Assembly: GCA_037039685.1 (NCBI GenBank)
Contig: JAWNGF010000002.1
Location: 4,030,001-4,094,000, forward strand
Reading direction: 5' to 3'
Source: Ceratobasidium sp. AG-K
Taxonomy: Eukaryota; Basidiomycota; Agaricomycetes; Cantharellales; Ceratobasidiaceae
DNA: 64,000 nucleotides
How positions within the stretch are numbered: the stretch's first letter is position 1; every line of letters starts with the position of its first letter. Below, in pieces: positions 1-12,189 of this stretch. The notes beneath the pieces were generated by a model. That model was not told the DNA's origin. It saw only the letters and a program-made list of their open reading frames with translations, and made no database searches. Made by a program: the position numbers and the translations under genes.

Positions 1-2009
1 CCCTCAACGAGTTACTCGGGCGGTTAACCAACACTGTAGCTTCGAACGATTCTGGTCCCCAGAAGGTCTCACAGGAGGTCCTCATGTCGCTTACAGCACT
101 GGTCAAAGCCGACGCCTTGGATCATAGTTTATGGCTCCAGCTATTTTGGTGCGCGCGGGCATGCTTGTCAACCACGGTGGAAGCAGAATACGCCCAGGCG
201 CTGATACTGCTCAAAACGTTGCTTCAAATCTTGGATATAACCAACGAAATAGTTGTCGAAGACCTCCTCGACTACCAGCCTGAATCCTGGGATACGGACG
301 ACATTAGCCTTCAGGCCGTCATACTCCCGGGGTTACGGTCATCAGTCACTTGGAAAGACTCGATGGAAGTGTTAAAATCGCTGTCTAGATGTGGCAACGC
401 AGAATTCATTGATCCCAGCGCCGGTCGGCTGCGTAGCCTTTACACTATCTGCCTTCCTCCTTTCCTCGAAGCAATGGACAAGCCGCATTTGGACGAGGAT
501 CTTGCCGAGCTCGCGATGAATATAGCCCGAATGGCTGATAGCGAAAAACGGGTTGGCATTAGCCGGCTTATGACTTCCTTTGCCAAACAAAAGTTCCGTA
601 CCAAGGAGGACTTTTTGCGCCAAGCCGTCTCATGCTTGCGCGAAAACTATACCGCCAAACACTCCACAGAAATCCTCTCGCTGCTCCTCGGACTTGTGCT
701 GAATTCGGAGCGTTGGCTTCGGGTCAGGTCAATGCAACTCCTGAAGCTCCTCTTCCAGCACGTCGAAACCAAGAATCAAAACGTTCTCAGCGAACTCCTG
801 ATGCCCCTACTTTCTCTGCTCCGCACCGATCTAGCGCTACAAGCCCTCGACGTCCTGGACGAACCCCTGTCTGTCTCCGGTGGACTTGCCGCGACGCACG
901 TACTTCGCATGAGCATGCACATCAGAAGCTCGCGGGAGCTGGAAGAAAACCTTGTTGTCTTTGGGATGCCTGAGCAATCCGGATGGTGTGTTGCCAAACC
1001 GCTCGAGATGGCAGCGTTGTGCCGCAGAAACGTTCAAGCGCTATACGAGTCATTCAGCGCGACAGCTAGCGCACGGCCGGTCACAATGGCATTTTCGGTC
1101 GCACTAGACGGCGTGTCCGGCCAGAATGGTATGGGGGGGGCTGATGGTTTTGGTGAATTCGGTATGGGTTTTCAGGGAGGCGACGATGACGACCTCGGAA
1201 ACTTGGTTAGCCAACTCAACGACCTAAACAGCTTCTTCACAGCCGACGGTCCTATCTATGAGCCCATTACCGTTTCTCCTACTCCGCCATCCGCACCAGT
1301 TACATTCCAAAATGAAGCCGAAAGGCGTGTCGCTGCTATCCTATCTCGGTCGCTCGCCCAGTCTGGCGCTCGTGGAGACTCGATCTCGTCCATGGACGGC
1401 GTCAACCAAAGCTTCGAACGCGAACGTGAAGACAAGGCGCCGGGCACGCCCTACATTGGCTTGTTTGAAATGTCCACGCCCCATCGGGGTGGAGCCGACC
1501 TTGCCCCTCAGAGCAACGGTGACGGAGCTGGCTTGCACGCGCATGGCTACCTCGAAGATTCAGACGGCGAGGAGGGTGGATACGAAGGAGGCGATTCATA
1601 TCTTAGCCACTCCCAATCCCATAATCCCCCCGCGTCGCATGAGGAGCTGCTGGGGACGTCGTATCCAACCTCATCTTTTACTTCTACCTCCCGAGAAGAC
1701 GTAACCCTCCCACATCTAAACGGATACTCTAGTCGCGAGCATGGGACCGGCACTTACTCTGATGAGGTTGAAAGCGACGATGACCGCAAGGATGCGTTTG
1801 GACTTGAGTCTCCGAGACAAAAGATCAGGACGCGTCGACAATCCAGTGGGGGACTCCGCTCGTTATTTGGTGGAGCAGCAAATGCCAACGCGCGTAACGG
1901 GGAAAGCAGAGCTATGGCCGCGTTCGGAGGTACCGTCAATATGAGCATGAGTACTGCTTCGTCTAGGTCGGCCTCGGCGCAGCGGTTTGATTTTAGGAGG
2001 AGGATATGA
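1..2009 (+). CDS. Furry/Tao3/Mor2 cell-morphogenesis scaffold, C-terminal part (5' end outside window)
   Basis: The frame is open from the first bases of the window to the TGA at 2007-2009, so this is the 3' end of a longer gene; the Met at 84 is internal. Visible: about 300 residues of Leu-rich alpha-helical repeats matching the conserved C-terminal region of Furry/Tao3/Mor2 proteins, then a long disordered tail rich in Gly, Asp, Glu and Ser that ends in a basic FDFRRRI. Family knowledge: these very large (over 2000 aa) HEAT/ARM-like scaffolds hold and activate NDR-family kinases (Cbk1/Orb6) at sites of polarised growth, in the RAM/MOR network. The gene converges on the glutathione S-transferase gene, with stop codons about 195 bases apart. 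The family call rests on sequence recall of the C-terminal domain; the N-terminal repeats cannot be seen. Confidence 0.72.
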   Translation, partial: LNELLGRLTNTVASNDSGPQKVSQEVLMSLTALVKADALDHSLWLQLFWCARACLSTTVEAEYAQALILLKTLLQILDITNEIVVEDLLDYQPESWDTDDISLQAVILPGLRSSVTWKDSMEVLKSLSRCGNAEFIDPSAGRLRSLYTICLPPFLEAMDKPHLDEDLAELAMNIARMADSEKRVGISRLMTSFAKQKFRTKEDFLRQAVSCLRENYTAKHSTEILSLLLGLVLNSERWLRVRSMQLLKLLFQHVETKNQNVLSELLMPLLSLLRTDLALQALDVLDEPLSVSGGLAATHVLRMSMHIRSSRELEENLVVFGMPEQSGWCVAKPLEMAALCRRNVQALYESFSATASARPVTMAFSVALDGVSGQNGMGGADGFGEFGMGFQGGDDDDLGNLVSQLNDLNSFFTADGPIYEPITVSPTPPSAPVTFQNEAERRVAAILSRSLAQSGARGDSISSMDGVNQSFEREREDKAPGTPYIGLFEMSTPHRGGADLAPQSNGDGAGLHAHGYLEDSDGEEGGYEGGDSYLSHSQSHNPPASHEELLGTSYPTSSFTSTSREDVTLPHLNGYSSREHGTGTYSDEVESDDDRKDAFGLESPRQKIRTRRQSSGGLRSLFGGAANANARNGESRAMAAFGGTVNMSMSTASSRSASAQRFDFRRRI

Positions 2010-2203
2010 GACTGTCGTTTTCTGTGTTGTTCTCTTGCTATCTGTATGTTCAGTAGGCTCGCTAGTGTGCTGTCAGCGTTTAATTCGTCTCTATAAATAA
2101 GCGAATATTGAGTAATTGTACTATTTTTTATTATTGTACCATCGCTCGCGTGCATCCGCGCTATAAGGGCGAAAGATATGACAAGTATCGAATTGACAAG
2201 AGC

Positions 2204-3266
2204 TTAAGCATACTCATATTCCCCGCCTTTCTCTAAAGCCTATCAAGTACAGTTAGCACTGTATTCACGAAGGCACAAACCTTGCGCTCACCCGCTTGTA
2301 CGCCGGACTACATTGACCAAATCCCAATCAAAATACAGGCCAAAACTTGTAGCAAAATATACTAACCGGGCATGTACGGTCTCAACAAACTTGCGCGTAT
2401 GCTCTCCCATACTGTCTCCGGCAACCGTCGCCCAAGCCTCGAGAGGGAATGCCATCTGGAAATCAGCAGCGGTGAGAGACTCGCCGCCCGCAAAGAAAGT
2501 GTTGGGACGTTTGGAGAGGTGGCCTTCAATCTGGTTTCAGAAAAGGCCGTAAGTACTAATCCAGCGATTCCTAGCCCGTCGAAGGCTCAAAATAGAACGA
2601 ATCAGTTAGAACCGACCATTTTACCGTGGACCTTCAAACGTGACTCGACCAACTGAGAAATAAGCGTGTTGAACACCATACGTAGGATCGGACGGACGAG
2701 GAGTGGAGAACGGTCTGGAACGAGGGTAAAAATGATCCGCATTACGAGGTAAGGCATGAGGCTGCCTTCAGCGTAATGGGTATCTGTGCATCGATTCTCT
2801 CACCATAAGGATTGGAATAGGACAGGGAACAGGTACATACAATAGAGGTTATCCACCCATCCTTGCTCTCCCGCTGGAGGAGTAAATCTACCATTGCCAT
2901 ATTTGGAAATGAGGTATTCTGGGAGCGACGAGTTCGAGTACGACCGTGATGACCTGACATGTAGAGGGCACGCACCCACAATAGCACCTGACTCGGCGAG
3001 AACTAGCTCGCCATCTTGAATGACAGGTGAGTTACCCAGTGGGTGAATAGCTTTGAGCTCTCTGGGAGCTAATCCTTCCGCATCACGTTCCCATTTTTTA
3101 ATTTCGTAGGGGATTTCGAGCTCTTCCTACACGGTAGTGACCTATTACATTCATTCCTTGACAACTAGTCGCATGGGCTTACGAGCAACCAGAGAACACG
3201 TTGAGAGCGTGAATTGTTTAAATGATGCACGATAATTTTCGAAGTATGGACAACTGGCTCAGACAT
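2204..3266 (-). CDS. Glutathione S-transferase
   Basis: Seven exons join in phase: 3266-3183, 3126-2976, 2918-2841, 2783-2617, 2530-2367, 2307-2292 and 2239-2204, giving 231 aa. Exons 1-3 encode the thioredoxin-like N-domain (VHHLNNSRSQRVLWLL, cis-Pro region NSPVIQDG, then the glutathione-binding ESGAIVEYL). Exons 3-7 encode the helical C-domain (YYTHYAEGSLMPYL, LTAADFQMAFPLE, ending ARPAYKRALEKGGEYEYA). Order, length and motifs fit cytosolic fungal GSTs, which conjugate glutathione to electrophiles. The exon 4 donor (2616) is a weak GTCGGT; it was chosen because it keeps phase 0 and gives the family-like KMIEGHLSKRP. Exon 6 is only 16 bases long. The gene lies in tandem with the next minus-strand gene and convergent with the Furry gene. 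Confidence 0.9.
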
Positions 3267-3585
3267 GGTGATGGCGAGGTGAAGCAGCCTCGCTGACGCA
3301 ACGGAGCCTTTAAGAAAGTCAGATGGTCGCCAGAGGAATTCCAGTTGTCGGCGCCCGGTAATACTGAATCTGATTGCCGGCGGGGCTCGCGTTTGTCAGC
3401 GTTCGAACAGGAAATACTGACTCGCGCGAACATAGCTGAAAATGATGATGTCAATGACGAAATGAATTGATAATACAAGTTTTATGGATTTTACAGATAA
3501 CGTTATACATAATAGAACTACAAAGAGGTGTCGCCGAAGATAAGGAAAATGATGCGCCGCAGAGCTTTTTGTTTAACGAACGTGA
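3267..3585. other. Intergenic, 319 bp
   Basis: This is the 5' flank of the GST gene and the 3' flank of the unknown gene at 3586-4382. Nothing further recognised. Confidence 0.6.
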
Positions 3586-4382
3586 TTAAACCATACCCCT
3601 CAGACGTTTTTGCCACAAGTCAATGCGGATATACTGAACCTCTACCCAGCTCGCGCCTTCATTAACGTTGGTCATGAGCTCCAACTTAGAGCGAGGGATG
3701 CGTCGGACAAGAGGCGGGTCGTGGCTCTCGAAACCAGCGCACCGAATCTGACCTTGAGCCATATCGTAAATCCGCTCGTACTTGGTTGGGTAAATGCGGG
3801 CGTGGGTCGGTCGGTCTCCTTGGCCCAGCGCGCGCGGAACTGGTATGTGTTTAAGAATCTCGGTGATGATGGCCTGCTCGGCCGTGTCTCGATAGTGAAG
3901 CTGATAGTAGATAGTGGCGTGAGAGGGTGTTCTACTGGTGGCGGGACTTGTCAACTCACAATTTCCTTCACAACCCCCAGCTCGATATCATTGTGTCCCG
4001 ACTCGGGGTCAGTATTAATAACCCACACGTAATCCCCCACCTACTAAAAAGTCAAATTACAGTCGGCAGAGCTGAAATCGCGGTAAACATACCAAAACTT
4101 GGGGTGGGTTGTCGATGTTGCATAGTTTGCGTGTGCGCCAAGCCCACTCGACGTGTATATGGATAACCTAAAGCCAATTCGATCGATGAATGATACCCCA
4201 AAGTACGAGCGACTTACAGCAGCCGGGAGCTGGCCATCAGGCAACCGATCGAGGCAGTAGACTTGCCGGTACTCGGTAATTTGCCAGGGCATCATACCCC
4301 GCTGTGCCGATTGCGGTACATCCTTAGGTAAGACCCGCATTTTTTTGACAGGAGAACGCTGAATCTGGTGAACTCGACTCAT
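3586..4382 (-). CDS. Unknown conserved-looking 211-aa protein
   Basis: Four exons (4382-4218, 4167-4093, 4040-3960, 3900-3586) all join in phase 0 through canonical introns of 50-60 bases (GTAAGT, GTATGT and GTGAGT donors), which is strong evidence for a real gene. The start was chosen because a minus-strand TATA box lies about 100 bases upstream. The product is soluble and mixed alpha/beta in look, with a basic N-terminus, a central VGDYVWVINTDPESG segment and an acidic-to-basic C-terminal half ending LWQKRLRGMV. I see no signal peptide, no membrane span and no family I can name. It sits upstream of the GST gene on the same strand. Confidence 0.65.
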
Positions 4383-5190
4383 GGCAGGCAGCGGGAAATT
4401 CACGAGGCAAAACGCGTGGTGCGGAGAAACCAGCAGGGGCCCCGATTGCGAGAGGAGCAAGGGCGAGAGCTGCCTCTTTATAGTGTGAAAAAAGTACGCG
4501 AAAGCCCTTGGCAAACTAGAGCTCGTTCTGGGTGACCTCGAGGCAAGAGAAGAGGTCAAAGTCCCCCTTTCACAATAGATTATAACGTAATCGTGACCAA
4601 TTGATTCAAGCGCCGGCAAACTCGGACCAAACCCCGCCCGACGATCACTTTGACCACCGCAGCTGATTGGTCCACTCCGCACAACAAAACGCGTGTAGAT
4701 CTGTGTGGCTGGAACGTGCTAAACATGTGCGATGGTCTGCAAACTGTCAGACGCAACTTCATTACATCTCGGGGATGGATTGGATATTGTTGAAACACAC
4801 CGGGTGAGGGCAACGGCCTACCAGCCTAACTTACTAAATGGGCGGGAATTTAAAACCGGGAGACAGATCATAGCTTGACGCGTCATATCATTTCTGCCGG
4901 CCCCACAGGAGGCGCTATTGGTTCTATACAGCTGCTCGATTAGTTGATAATTGTATTCGGCATGCATACCCTACCGGTTCGGCCTAATGGGCTTGCTCCA
5001 CTCCATTCCCCCATGGTGGCTCTTCCAATTTCCTGCATCGCTCAACGTCACCTGCTACGTGAACCAACGCGACAATGCAAGGACATAAATACCACGCCAC
5101 TTCCCCAGAAAACGATTTCTCGGCCCCGTAACTGATAATCTGCCCTCACACGCACTGTCTTTCTTGTTCATCATTAATATTGACACCAAC
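4383..5190. promoter_or_regulatory. Divergent promoter region; TATA box of the minus-strand gene at 4483-4474
   Basis: This 808-bp space separates the minus-strand unknown gene (start 4382) from the plus-strand TM-A gene (start 5191). On the minus strand CTATAAAG lies at about 4483-4476, roughly 95 bases before the ATG. On the plus strand ACATAAATA at about 5082-5090 is a possible weak TATA for TM-A. ATTGG (inverted CCAAT) occurs near 4664 and 4917. No coding signal is seen. Confidence 0.5.
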
Positions 5191-6047
5191 ATGCCTAGTC
5201 CGCAATGGCTCCGTCCTTCTGGCCCAGACGATGCTCCTGCCCCTTCACCCAAATACTACCGGTCGGATCTTACCAACTCTCCCTCAACGAAAACGAGGTC
5301 TCTCCGACCTGGTGATTCATTGAAACGCCGCCCGTCAGCAAATACCCGATATATGAACATGCTACTCGAAGTCGATGCTGTTCCAAGAATCCATAACATG
5401 CTAGCCTCGTAAGTTCCTAGGAGTGGACTTCCACCTGGCATCATCTCATCAAATTTAGTTTCTTTACTTGGATAGTTTTGGCTGGGTTTATTATTTTCCC
5501 AGGTACATTTACATCCATTCAGAGCCTGGACCTGGACGACCCGTCCCGTTCCGATGCTGAGAAATGGATCCTGGGAAGGGTGAAGAACATACCGTTACTC
5601 GTGATCGCTGGGTTATGTTGCGGGATTGGTGCGGTAGGAATGACCTGGCTCTGGTTCAGATGGCGCAGTAATTTTGTTTGGCTGGTTAACCGAATTTTCC
5701 TGTGCGTACTCCAACCTCTATTATTACTCCTATGCACTTAAACTGGCATTTGTAGCCCAGGTGCGCTTCACGGCCTCGCGGGTGAAATCTCCACTCTCGT
5801 CAACGTATTCGGCCAGCAAGATGGCAAGTTCTCAACCACTGCGCTCGTCACTGCCATCGTCACTGCTGCATGCACGGTCGTCTGTGGAGTACTTGTGCTA
5901 TTTTACTCCAGTTGGAAGTTGGAGAGGGTTAAGCGTGCGCATGACCGAACCTTGGGGGCTGAGCTAGAGTGGGAAGGCGAAGGGACCTTGGAAAAAGCAA
6001 AGAAGAAAGGGAAGGAGTTGGAGCCCGAACCCGGGGCCAATGTCTAA
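5191..6047 (+). CDS. Four-span membrane protein of unknown function (TM-A)
   Basis: Three exons (5191-5408, 5459-5701, 5756-6047; phases 2/1 and 2/1) give 250 aa. Residues 1-72 are hydrophilic and Ser/Pro/Arg-rich. Hydrophobic spans follow: FTWIVLAGFIIFPGTF (about 75-90), PLLVIAGLCCGIGAVGM (about 115-131), a weaker one near HGLAGEISTLVNVFG, and TALVTAIVTAACTVVCGVLVLFY. The tail is highly charged (Lys/Glu). The exact intron positions and the motifs after span 1 recur in the TM-B gene at 16.4-17.4 kb, so the two are paralogues. The predicted topology is a small multi-pass protein with both ends hydrophilic. No enzymatic motif is visible and I assign no function. Confidence 0.8.
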
Positions 6048-8040
6048 GGCGGATCAATACATGAAGCTGAGTAGTTCTTTCGATACGAACACTACTGGGG
6101 CGTTACGAAGACCCATTAAAATACCCCAACGCTAAGATAATAAAATAAAAGGCTCAACCCACTCTAAGATTGATCTTTCTGATCCAGCCTTGAGCGCAGA
6201 GCCCGATTGGGTACAACTTTGTACTCGAAGATTTACCACCTAGAATATCACACTACCTAGAAGCCAGTCCATACACTACAGTATGTTCGTTTGGATATAT
6301 ACTGGTAGAGCACCGGTTCGCGTGGGGTTGATTATCGCTTCCGAAACAACTATTATGGCATGGGATGTGTACCGCCAACTAGAATACACAAGAATCGGTA
6401 AGGTCCCCAACTACTCTCTGCGTGATTGCCGTCCGCTTCCATAAAGTCGAATGTTTGGCCCCCCAGGGGCCAGAAATATGATTGGACGTTCGCGCGTGTT
6501 GCCCGAGCGCAGGGGGTTCTGATCGCTTGAAACTAGCCATATTAGGAAATTCAAGGTGCGCAGCTTGCCCGAGCCAGTTGGGCGGGCAAGGGCAAGGGCA
6601 AGTACATTGGACCACACTCTATCTCGCAATCTCGGCTGCTCCACTTGGGCGTGTGCGTAGATCATCATGCTGGTAGCTCGCTTCATTACTAATGCGTGTA
6701 CTTGATCTAACCAGCTTTTGCGTTATTATCAATGCTACCTCCAGCCACACCAATTAGGAACGGGTCTAGGCCCGGTAAGCCTAAAGCCATTTAATGCTAG
6801 AAGGTGACTATAATGTGATTAAACGACATATTGGGATTAGATGCACAACAGCGTATCAATATCAAGCATCCATGGAGCACAAGGTCATGGATCAATTGCA
6901 TGGTAACTTTGAGACAACGGTGGTTCCTTGCCCTGGTCTTCTACTCTACCATCAGTACATGATGCAGCCAAAATCGTTTCGTTGAATACACGTCCCCAAG
7001 CATCTGATTATCGCTTGTGTAAGCTTATGATTCAATCGTTGACTAAGTTTCGTGTGTGAGATTTCAATTCGGTGGTAGCATTACAACAAGGATCACGCAT
7101 AAACATGTGGGCCTAATCTGCTGCACAAATTAAAGAGGATATCGCATCTCGAGTGTCGCCAACGTTAGGAAGAGAACATCGCGGGATAAGGGGTACAAGA
7201 TATATTGGACTGCTTGCTGGCGCCTGTGGAGTTCATGCTTCTGAAGAGTTGCATCCACATATGGATACGTTTGCTGTTCACTGGTACTTAGAGTTAAGCG
7301 TACGTGCAATCTCAACATTCAGATCTGACCCATTCATTTGATCATAGTGAATAGCAAAGGCCTAGGGGTGATGTATGGAGCTATGAAGGGCTATACACAC
7401 CGTTAACACATTCAGTCATCAATAGACCAAGGACTTGACCATCGCACTGTTAGGCTCTGTCGAACTGATGCCATCTTCGCAGAGTAGAGCCCCCAACGAG
7501 ACTGAGTCTACCCGGCGCCAGATGCTCCCATTGCTCCATGCATAATTATCGAGGTCCAAACAAAGAGGACACCAAATTCTGGGAACATGTTGGGCGCAAG
7601 GTGGAGAAACTGCTCGCAGGAGGTGGCTTCTTGGAATGGCTCATTCGATCTATACGGTTCAAACATCCGCGGACGGGGGATTTACTTCATAGCTGCGCGA
7701 CCCAGCATGCGATTCGGCGCTGATGGCACTAAAATGTCTAACAAAGCATTTCATTTATGGCGGATTCAAGGTTAAAGCGAAGTATCTTAGTACGCATCTC
7801 CGATTGACGCGTCGGCTCCGAAATATGATTCAATTACGAATACACGTGCTTTTTTACTCACCTTATCGAACTCCGTCCATCATTTGAAAGTATATATTGA
7901 GACATGTGCCTGCCGTTCTATCCACGACCCTCCTACTGGCGCTATCCGTGACGTTCCATCCTAGTTAGCGTCGTGCTCTGGGCCGGCTGCCTCACTTCTT
8001 GGTCACCCCAGAGGCTTGTTTCAACTTGGTACCCTGTGCT
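6048..8040. other. Gene-poor 2.0-kb interval
   Basis: Only short random-looking open frames are present. CAAGGGCAAGGGCAAG near 6587-6602 is a short direct repeat. I see no gene, RNA or complete mobile element. The last 200 bases are the 5' flank of methyltransferase 1. Confidence 0.5.
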
Positions 8041-9286
8041 ATGCCGGTATATCCATACTATGACGCTGAAACAAACGGATACGTATATCATGTCGAATCT
8101 AACCCCTCTGATCACAGTAGTGGGTCAATCTCGGATATAACCTCTGAGGTCGAATCCTCTGCCTCTGGAACAACCATTAGTTCAGACGACCTGTCAGGTA
8201 CGTTCTATATATTTGTCGGGCTCGCAAGGTTGATTCACCTGATGGTTAGATTATTTTATTGATCACTATGGTCGGCAACAGCCAGCGAGTGAAGGCGCGC
8301 TTCGGTGGGTTCCTTCCGATAGTACGAGACGGCACATATTGCGACACGTGTTGCGCAAATATATATTCGGATGTAATTATGCTGGACCAGTGGTGGAGAT
8401 GCTGTGGACAGATCCTGGGGAGGGCAAGAGCCACCACGTACTGGAAATAGGAACGAGAGATGGAACTTGGTGAGTACCCGGCTCCCATGGGATGCGACTT
8501 GAGTTAACTCGACATAGGACTCAAGAGATGGCGACAGAGTTTCCCCACGTCCAGTTTCGGAGTGTCGACATTGCGCCCATGATTGCACATCCACCACGAC
8601 CCAATATTACCTTCGAAGTATACGACATAACGGGGCGACTGTTGGTTAAGGACAACTCTCAGGATATCGTTTTTGTGAATTTAGCGATCGAACTGGTAAG
8701 TTCCTTCAATAGAGACCTCACCGAATCTAAAATAATGCTGTGACCTTAGGTCAGAGACTATCGCGCACTTCTTCTCGAAGTACACCGCGTCCTCCGACTG
8801 GGTGGGCTAATCCACTTGCACGAGTACATACCAGGCCTATGGGATTCGCAGGACGATACCAAACCCGCAATAAGGACGAATCCATTGGGATGCCAGTACT
8901 TCGATCTTGTTCGAAGGTCGATTGCTCAACTCGGGGTTGACCCAGATACCTGTGAAAAACTACCTCAATGGTTAGCTCCTGGGTCAGACTTATGGGTGGG
9001 GGAACATACGAAAGGATTTGAGCGAATCCATTCCATTGCCAGGAAATATCCTGCCTATCCCCACGACGGTCGTCCCTGCTCGTCCAAACTCGATCCTCGG
9101 TTGGGACCCTTGTTAGGACATTTATCAGTGGTATCCACGCGAGATAGTTTCGGCCTATTGCGTGATGCGGGATTGAGCGCTGAAGATGCCGATTCACGTA
9201 TAGAGGCAATGATAGAAGAGTTGAAGAATCCGGATAAATGTGCCCTATTGAAAGTGTATTATATCTACGCTACAAAGAAAGGGTAA
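8041..9286 (+). CDS. SAM-dependent methyltransferase, tandem copy 1
   Basis: Four exons (8041-8197, 8250-8469, 8518-8695, 8750-9286) give 363 aa. The class I methyltransferase fold is suggested by a glycine motif I, VLEIGTRDGTW (about residues 116-126), preceded by helices, a QFRSVDIAP segment, the DNSQDIVFVNLAIELV strand/helix, and a post-III motif RVLRLGGLIHLHEY. Motif I has one fewer Gly than the usual ExGxGxG form. The intron after exon 2 splits the motif I Trp codon (TG|G) and is kept in all three tandem copies. The N-terminus (MPVYPYYDAETNGYVYHV) and a Ser-rich linker are also shared. The general style resembles fungal LaeA/TAM-type methyltransferases. The substrate is unknown. Confidence 0.85.
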
Positions 9287-10126
9287 ACCAACGTCGGCTT
9301 CGCAAATGAGAGGTGATTATGTACTTAGGGCTTACGGATATAGTCTTAATGATATAGCAGTTTTCTTAACGGTTTATTCTTCATCACTTACTTGTATCAC
9401 AGAGGAAGTATGGTGGAACGGGGTAATGCCTGGTACCCTAAGGAACGTCCGTAATTCCTTGCAGACTCTATACTTGTAGCAAAGTAGTGAGCTGGGGGGC
9501 GCAGGAAGCTAGGGGTGCACCGTGCTGCGTCCATTGCGGAACTGACATGCGCTATTGGCGAAGCTTGATGTTCCGGAGCCATTCCACATTTGGGCTAAAT
9601 GAGTTACTCCACTTACCAATTCTAGCACTTTACAAAAAGGTGCCAGCTAGGAACGCGAAGAGGGGTGTGCGGAAGAGATATCCACCCACGCGTAGGTGGT
9701 CACGCAAATGGGATTGAGCGGTTGGAATATCCGCTGCCTAACCCCCATACCCGTAAGTTTTCCTATGCCACACAAGAGGTTAGAAAGCACATCCGACGTC
9801 AACTCAGTAGTTGCAATGGGCCCACAGAGAATAGATTACAGTGAGACGCAGCTCACGTTTGTCGTGTGCGCATCTTCAAGCCGCTGCACTCTGATCGTGA
9901 ATCAAATCAACATGGCCGCCAATACAATGGCGCAGATCCTTACCACATCAACCCGTCTGTTACTTCAATCCAACCATGGCATCAAAACTCAGGATATATA
10001 TCGCCTACTGGCGTGAGTCGGAACCACTGCCCATCCGGAGCGGTAGCACCCTATATATACTAGCTAAATCACTTCCGATTGCTGTGGCCTGCTCGTCTCT
10101 CGTGTTCCTTGTTCTGTCTCAACTTC
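9287..10126. other. Intergenic between methyltransferases 1 and 2
   Basis: 840 bp of spacer between the tandem copies. I see no gene or repeat in it beyond the promoter of copy 2. Confidence 0.5.
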
Positions 10127-11370
10127 ATGCCTTTATTTCAATCATACGACCCCGAGGCAAACGGCCTCGTATACCACGTTTTGACCGACCCCCGAATTTG
10201 TCGGCCGGGGCCAGCATCCGACATTGAATCTGAAACAGAATCGTTTACCTCCGGCATGACAATACAACCGGAGAACGTATCTGGTAATTATTCTCAGTAT
10301 TTAGAAGAGACGCACGACCTACGATATCATTCTAGATTATTTTATTCAGCACCATGGCCGGAAACAACCCGCGAGCGAACGGGCTGCCCGATGGTTCCCA
10401 TTGGACGACACGAAACTATATATACTGCGACATATGTTACGCAAGCACATGTTTGGTGGCAACTATATCGGTCCCGTGAAGGATATATTGCTTTCCAACC
10501 CTGGGGCGGGCGAGAGACGAAATGTACTGGAAATAGGAACAAGAGGCGGAACCTGGTAAGCTCATTCCTTCTGAGTAAACGTCATCTAATATTCGGAGTT
10601 GGTCTCAAAGGATTCAGGAAATGGCGATGGAGTTCCCACACGTTCAGTTCCGGACGTGGGACATCGTCCCAGTTGTCGCACACGAGCCACGATCCAACAT
10701 TGAGTTTGAAGTATACGATCTAACCGAGGGACTGCTGCTTGAAGATAACTCCCAAGATATTGTGTTCGTAAACGTGGGCATAGAAATAGTAAGCCCTGAC
10801 TATGCATCGCCCACCTACGTCATGACAACGTGAGATCATAATCACCAGGTCAAGGACTACCGTGCCTTACTATGCGAAGCACATCGAGTTCTCCGACCAG
10901 GTGGACTTCTGCATTTACATGAATATATACCAAGGCTCTGGGACTCACAAGACAGCTCTAAATCCGCCCGGCGAACAAGCCCAATTGGATGCCGTCTGTT
11001 TGACCTGGTCCGGACCGCAGTCTCCCAGACCGGCGTCGATCCCGACAGTTGCCAGAAACTCCCCCAGTGGCTATCTCCAGACTCGGGCTTGTGCGGTAAC
11101 ATCTCTAGAGGTTTCGAGCAGATTCAAACAGTCGTGAAAATGTGCCCCTTCTACCCTCGCAACAATCACCCTACCTCATCTGGGCCTGCGCCCTTGATTG
11201 AACATCTGTTTGTCACCTCGATACGGGGTTCGTTCAGCCTTTTGCGCGACGCAGGGTTAAGTTGTGACGAAGCGAACGCACTGGTCGAGGCGGCGATAGG
11301 GGAGATGAGAGATCCGAAAAATTGCGCGCTCTTCAAAGTGTACTGCATATATGCTACGAAAAGGGACTGA
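10127..11370 (+). CDS. SAM-dependent methyltransferase, tandem copy 2
   Basis: Exons 10127-10283, 10336-10555, 10611-10788 and 10849-11370 give 358 aa. The first three exons have exactly the same lengths (157, 220, 178) and phases as in copy 1. Motif I reads VLEIGTRGGTW (an extra Gly compared with copies 1 and 3). The rest follows the same order: EFPHVQFRTWDIVP, DNSQDIVFVNVGIEI, RVLRPGGLLHLHEYIP. The C-terminal half has diverged most and is a few residues shorter around the SPDSGLCGNISRGFEQ segment. All splice sites are canonical and the frame is intact, so this copy looks functional. It is probably a tandem duplicate of copy 1 or 3; substrate unknown. Confidence 0.85.
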
Positions 11371-12189
11371 TTATTGTTCATTGGATTTTGGGATATGTAT
11401 TACTACTTTTGTGTTGTAGGGAGGATGGACGTGTCTTTATGTACTATTCGAATTTGTCCTTGTATTTGTACGGCTCTGTCAAAATATGTCTTGTTCCCCA
11501 ATCATTTCCCCGCTATCCTGGTTACTCCGTCCGTATGTTGAAAGGCTTTCTCGGCTTGAGAACCCCACGGATTTGCCCACGATCATCGATCCTGCTCCCC
11601 TAGAGATAGCTCACTCAGTAAAACTGCTCCTTGTTGGGCTGGGGGGTTTCAGGCTGGCCCCACGGGAACGCTGTAGTGGACTTTTGGTTGCCCAGGATAG
11701 GCTGTTTTGAGCCTCGGGCGATCTCGCTGGCGGTTGCAAATGCTCGTAAATTTAAATCTCGCCACATGTCTGTCACCTTTTGCGTATTAATGTAAGACGC
11801 AGGCAGTTAGCCGTCGATACCAAGGCCGACAACTTGGGCGGTTCGTGACGAGCCAAGATTAGCCTTAACGAGAGAGGCTCTGGCTCGGAAAGGACAAAAC
11901 AATGGGCAGATATTGCCGGCGTCGACCCTAAAGTATGCGATACACACAAGCTACGTTAGGTAAATTGGGGGATATGTTGCGTGCCACCAGTCTAAGCAGC
12001 AACGGGTGCGCTAAATCAAGGCACCTACACAGCTAAAACGAAGTGAAAATAAGCTCACACTCGTTGCCAACTCGTAACGTCGTTCGACATTGAGGTCTGA
12101 AGGCTGAGCAAATATTGACTGCGACTCTTTGTCTAGATAATGTGGTACGCGCAAACATTTTAACGTGATGTAACAACTGTAAGCAAAAC
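11371..12189. other. Intergenic, left of the MITE
   Basis: No gene recognised. The stretch is unremarkable and ends with the 8-bp AGCAAAAC copy (12182-12189) that flanks the MITE. Confidence 0.5.

Noticed and set aside
6587..6602. CAAGGG tandem copies as a minisatellite or telomere-like tract
   Set aside because: Only three units; too short to be meaningful.
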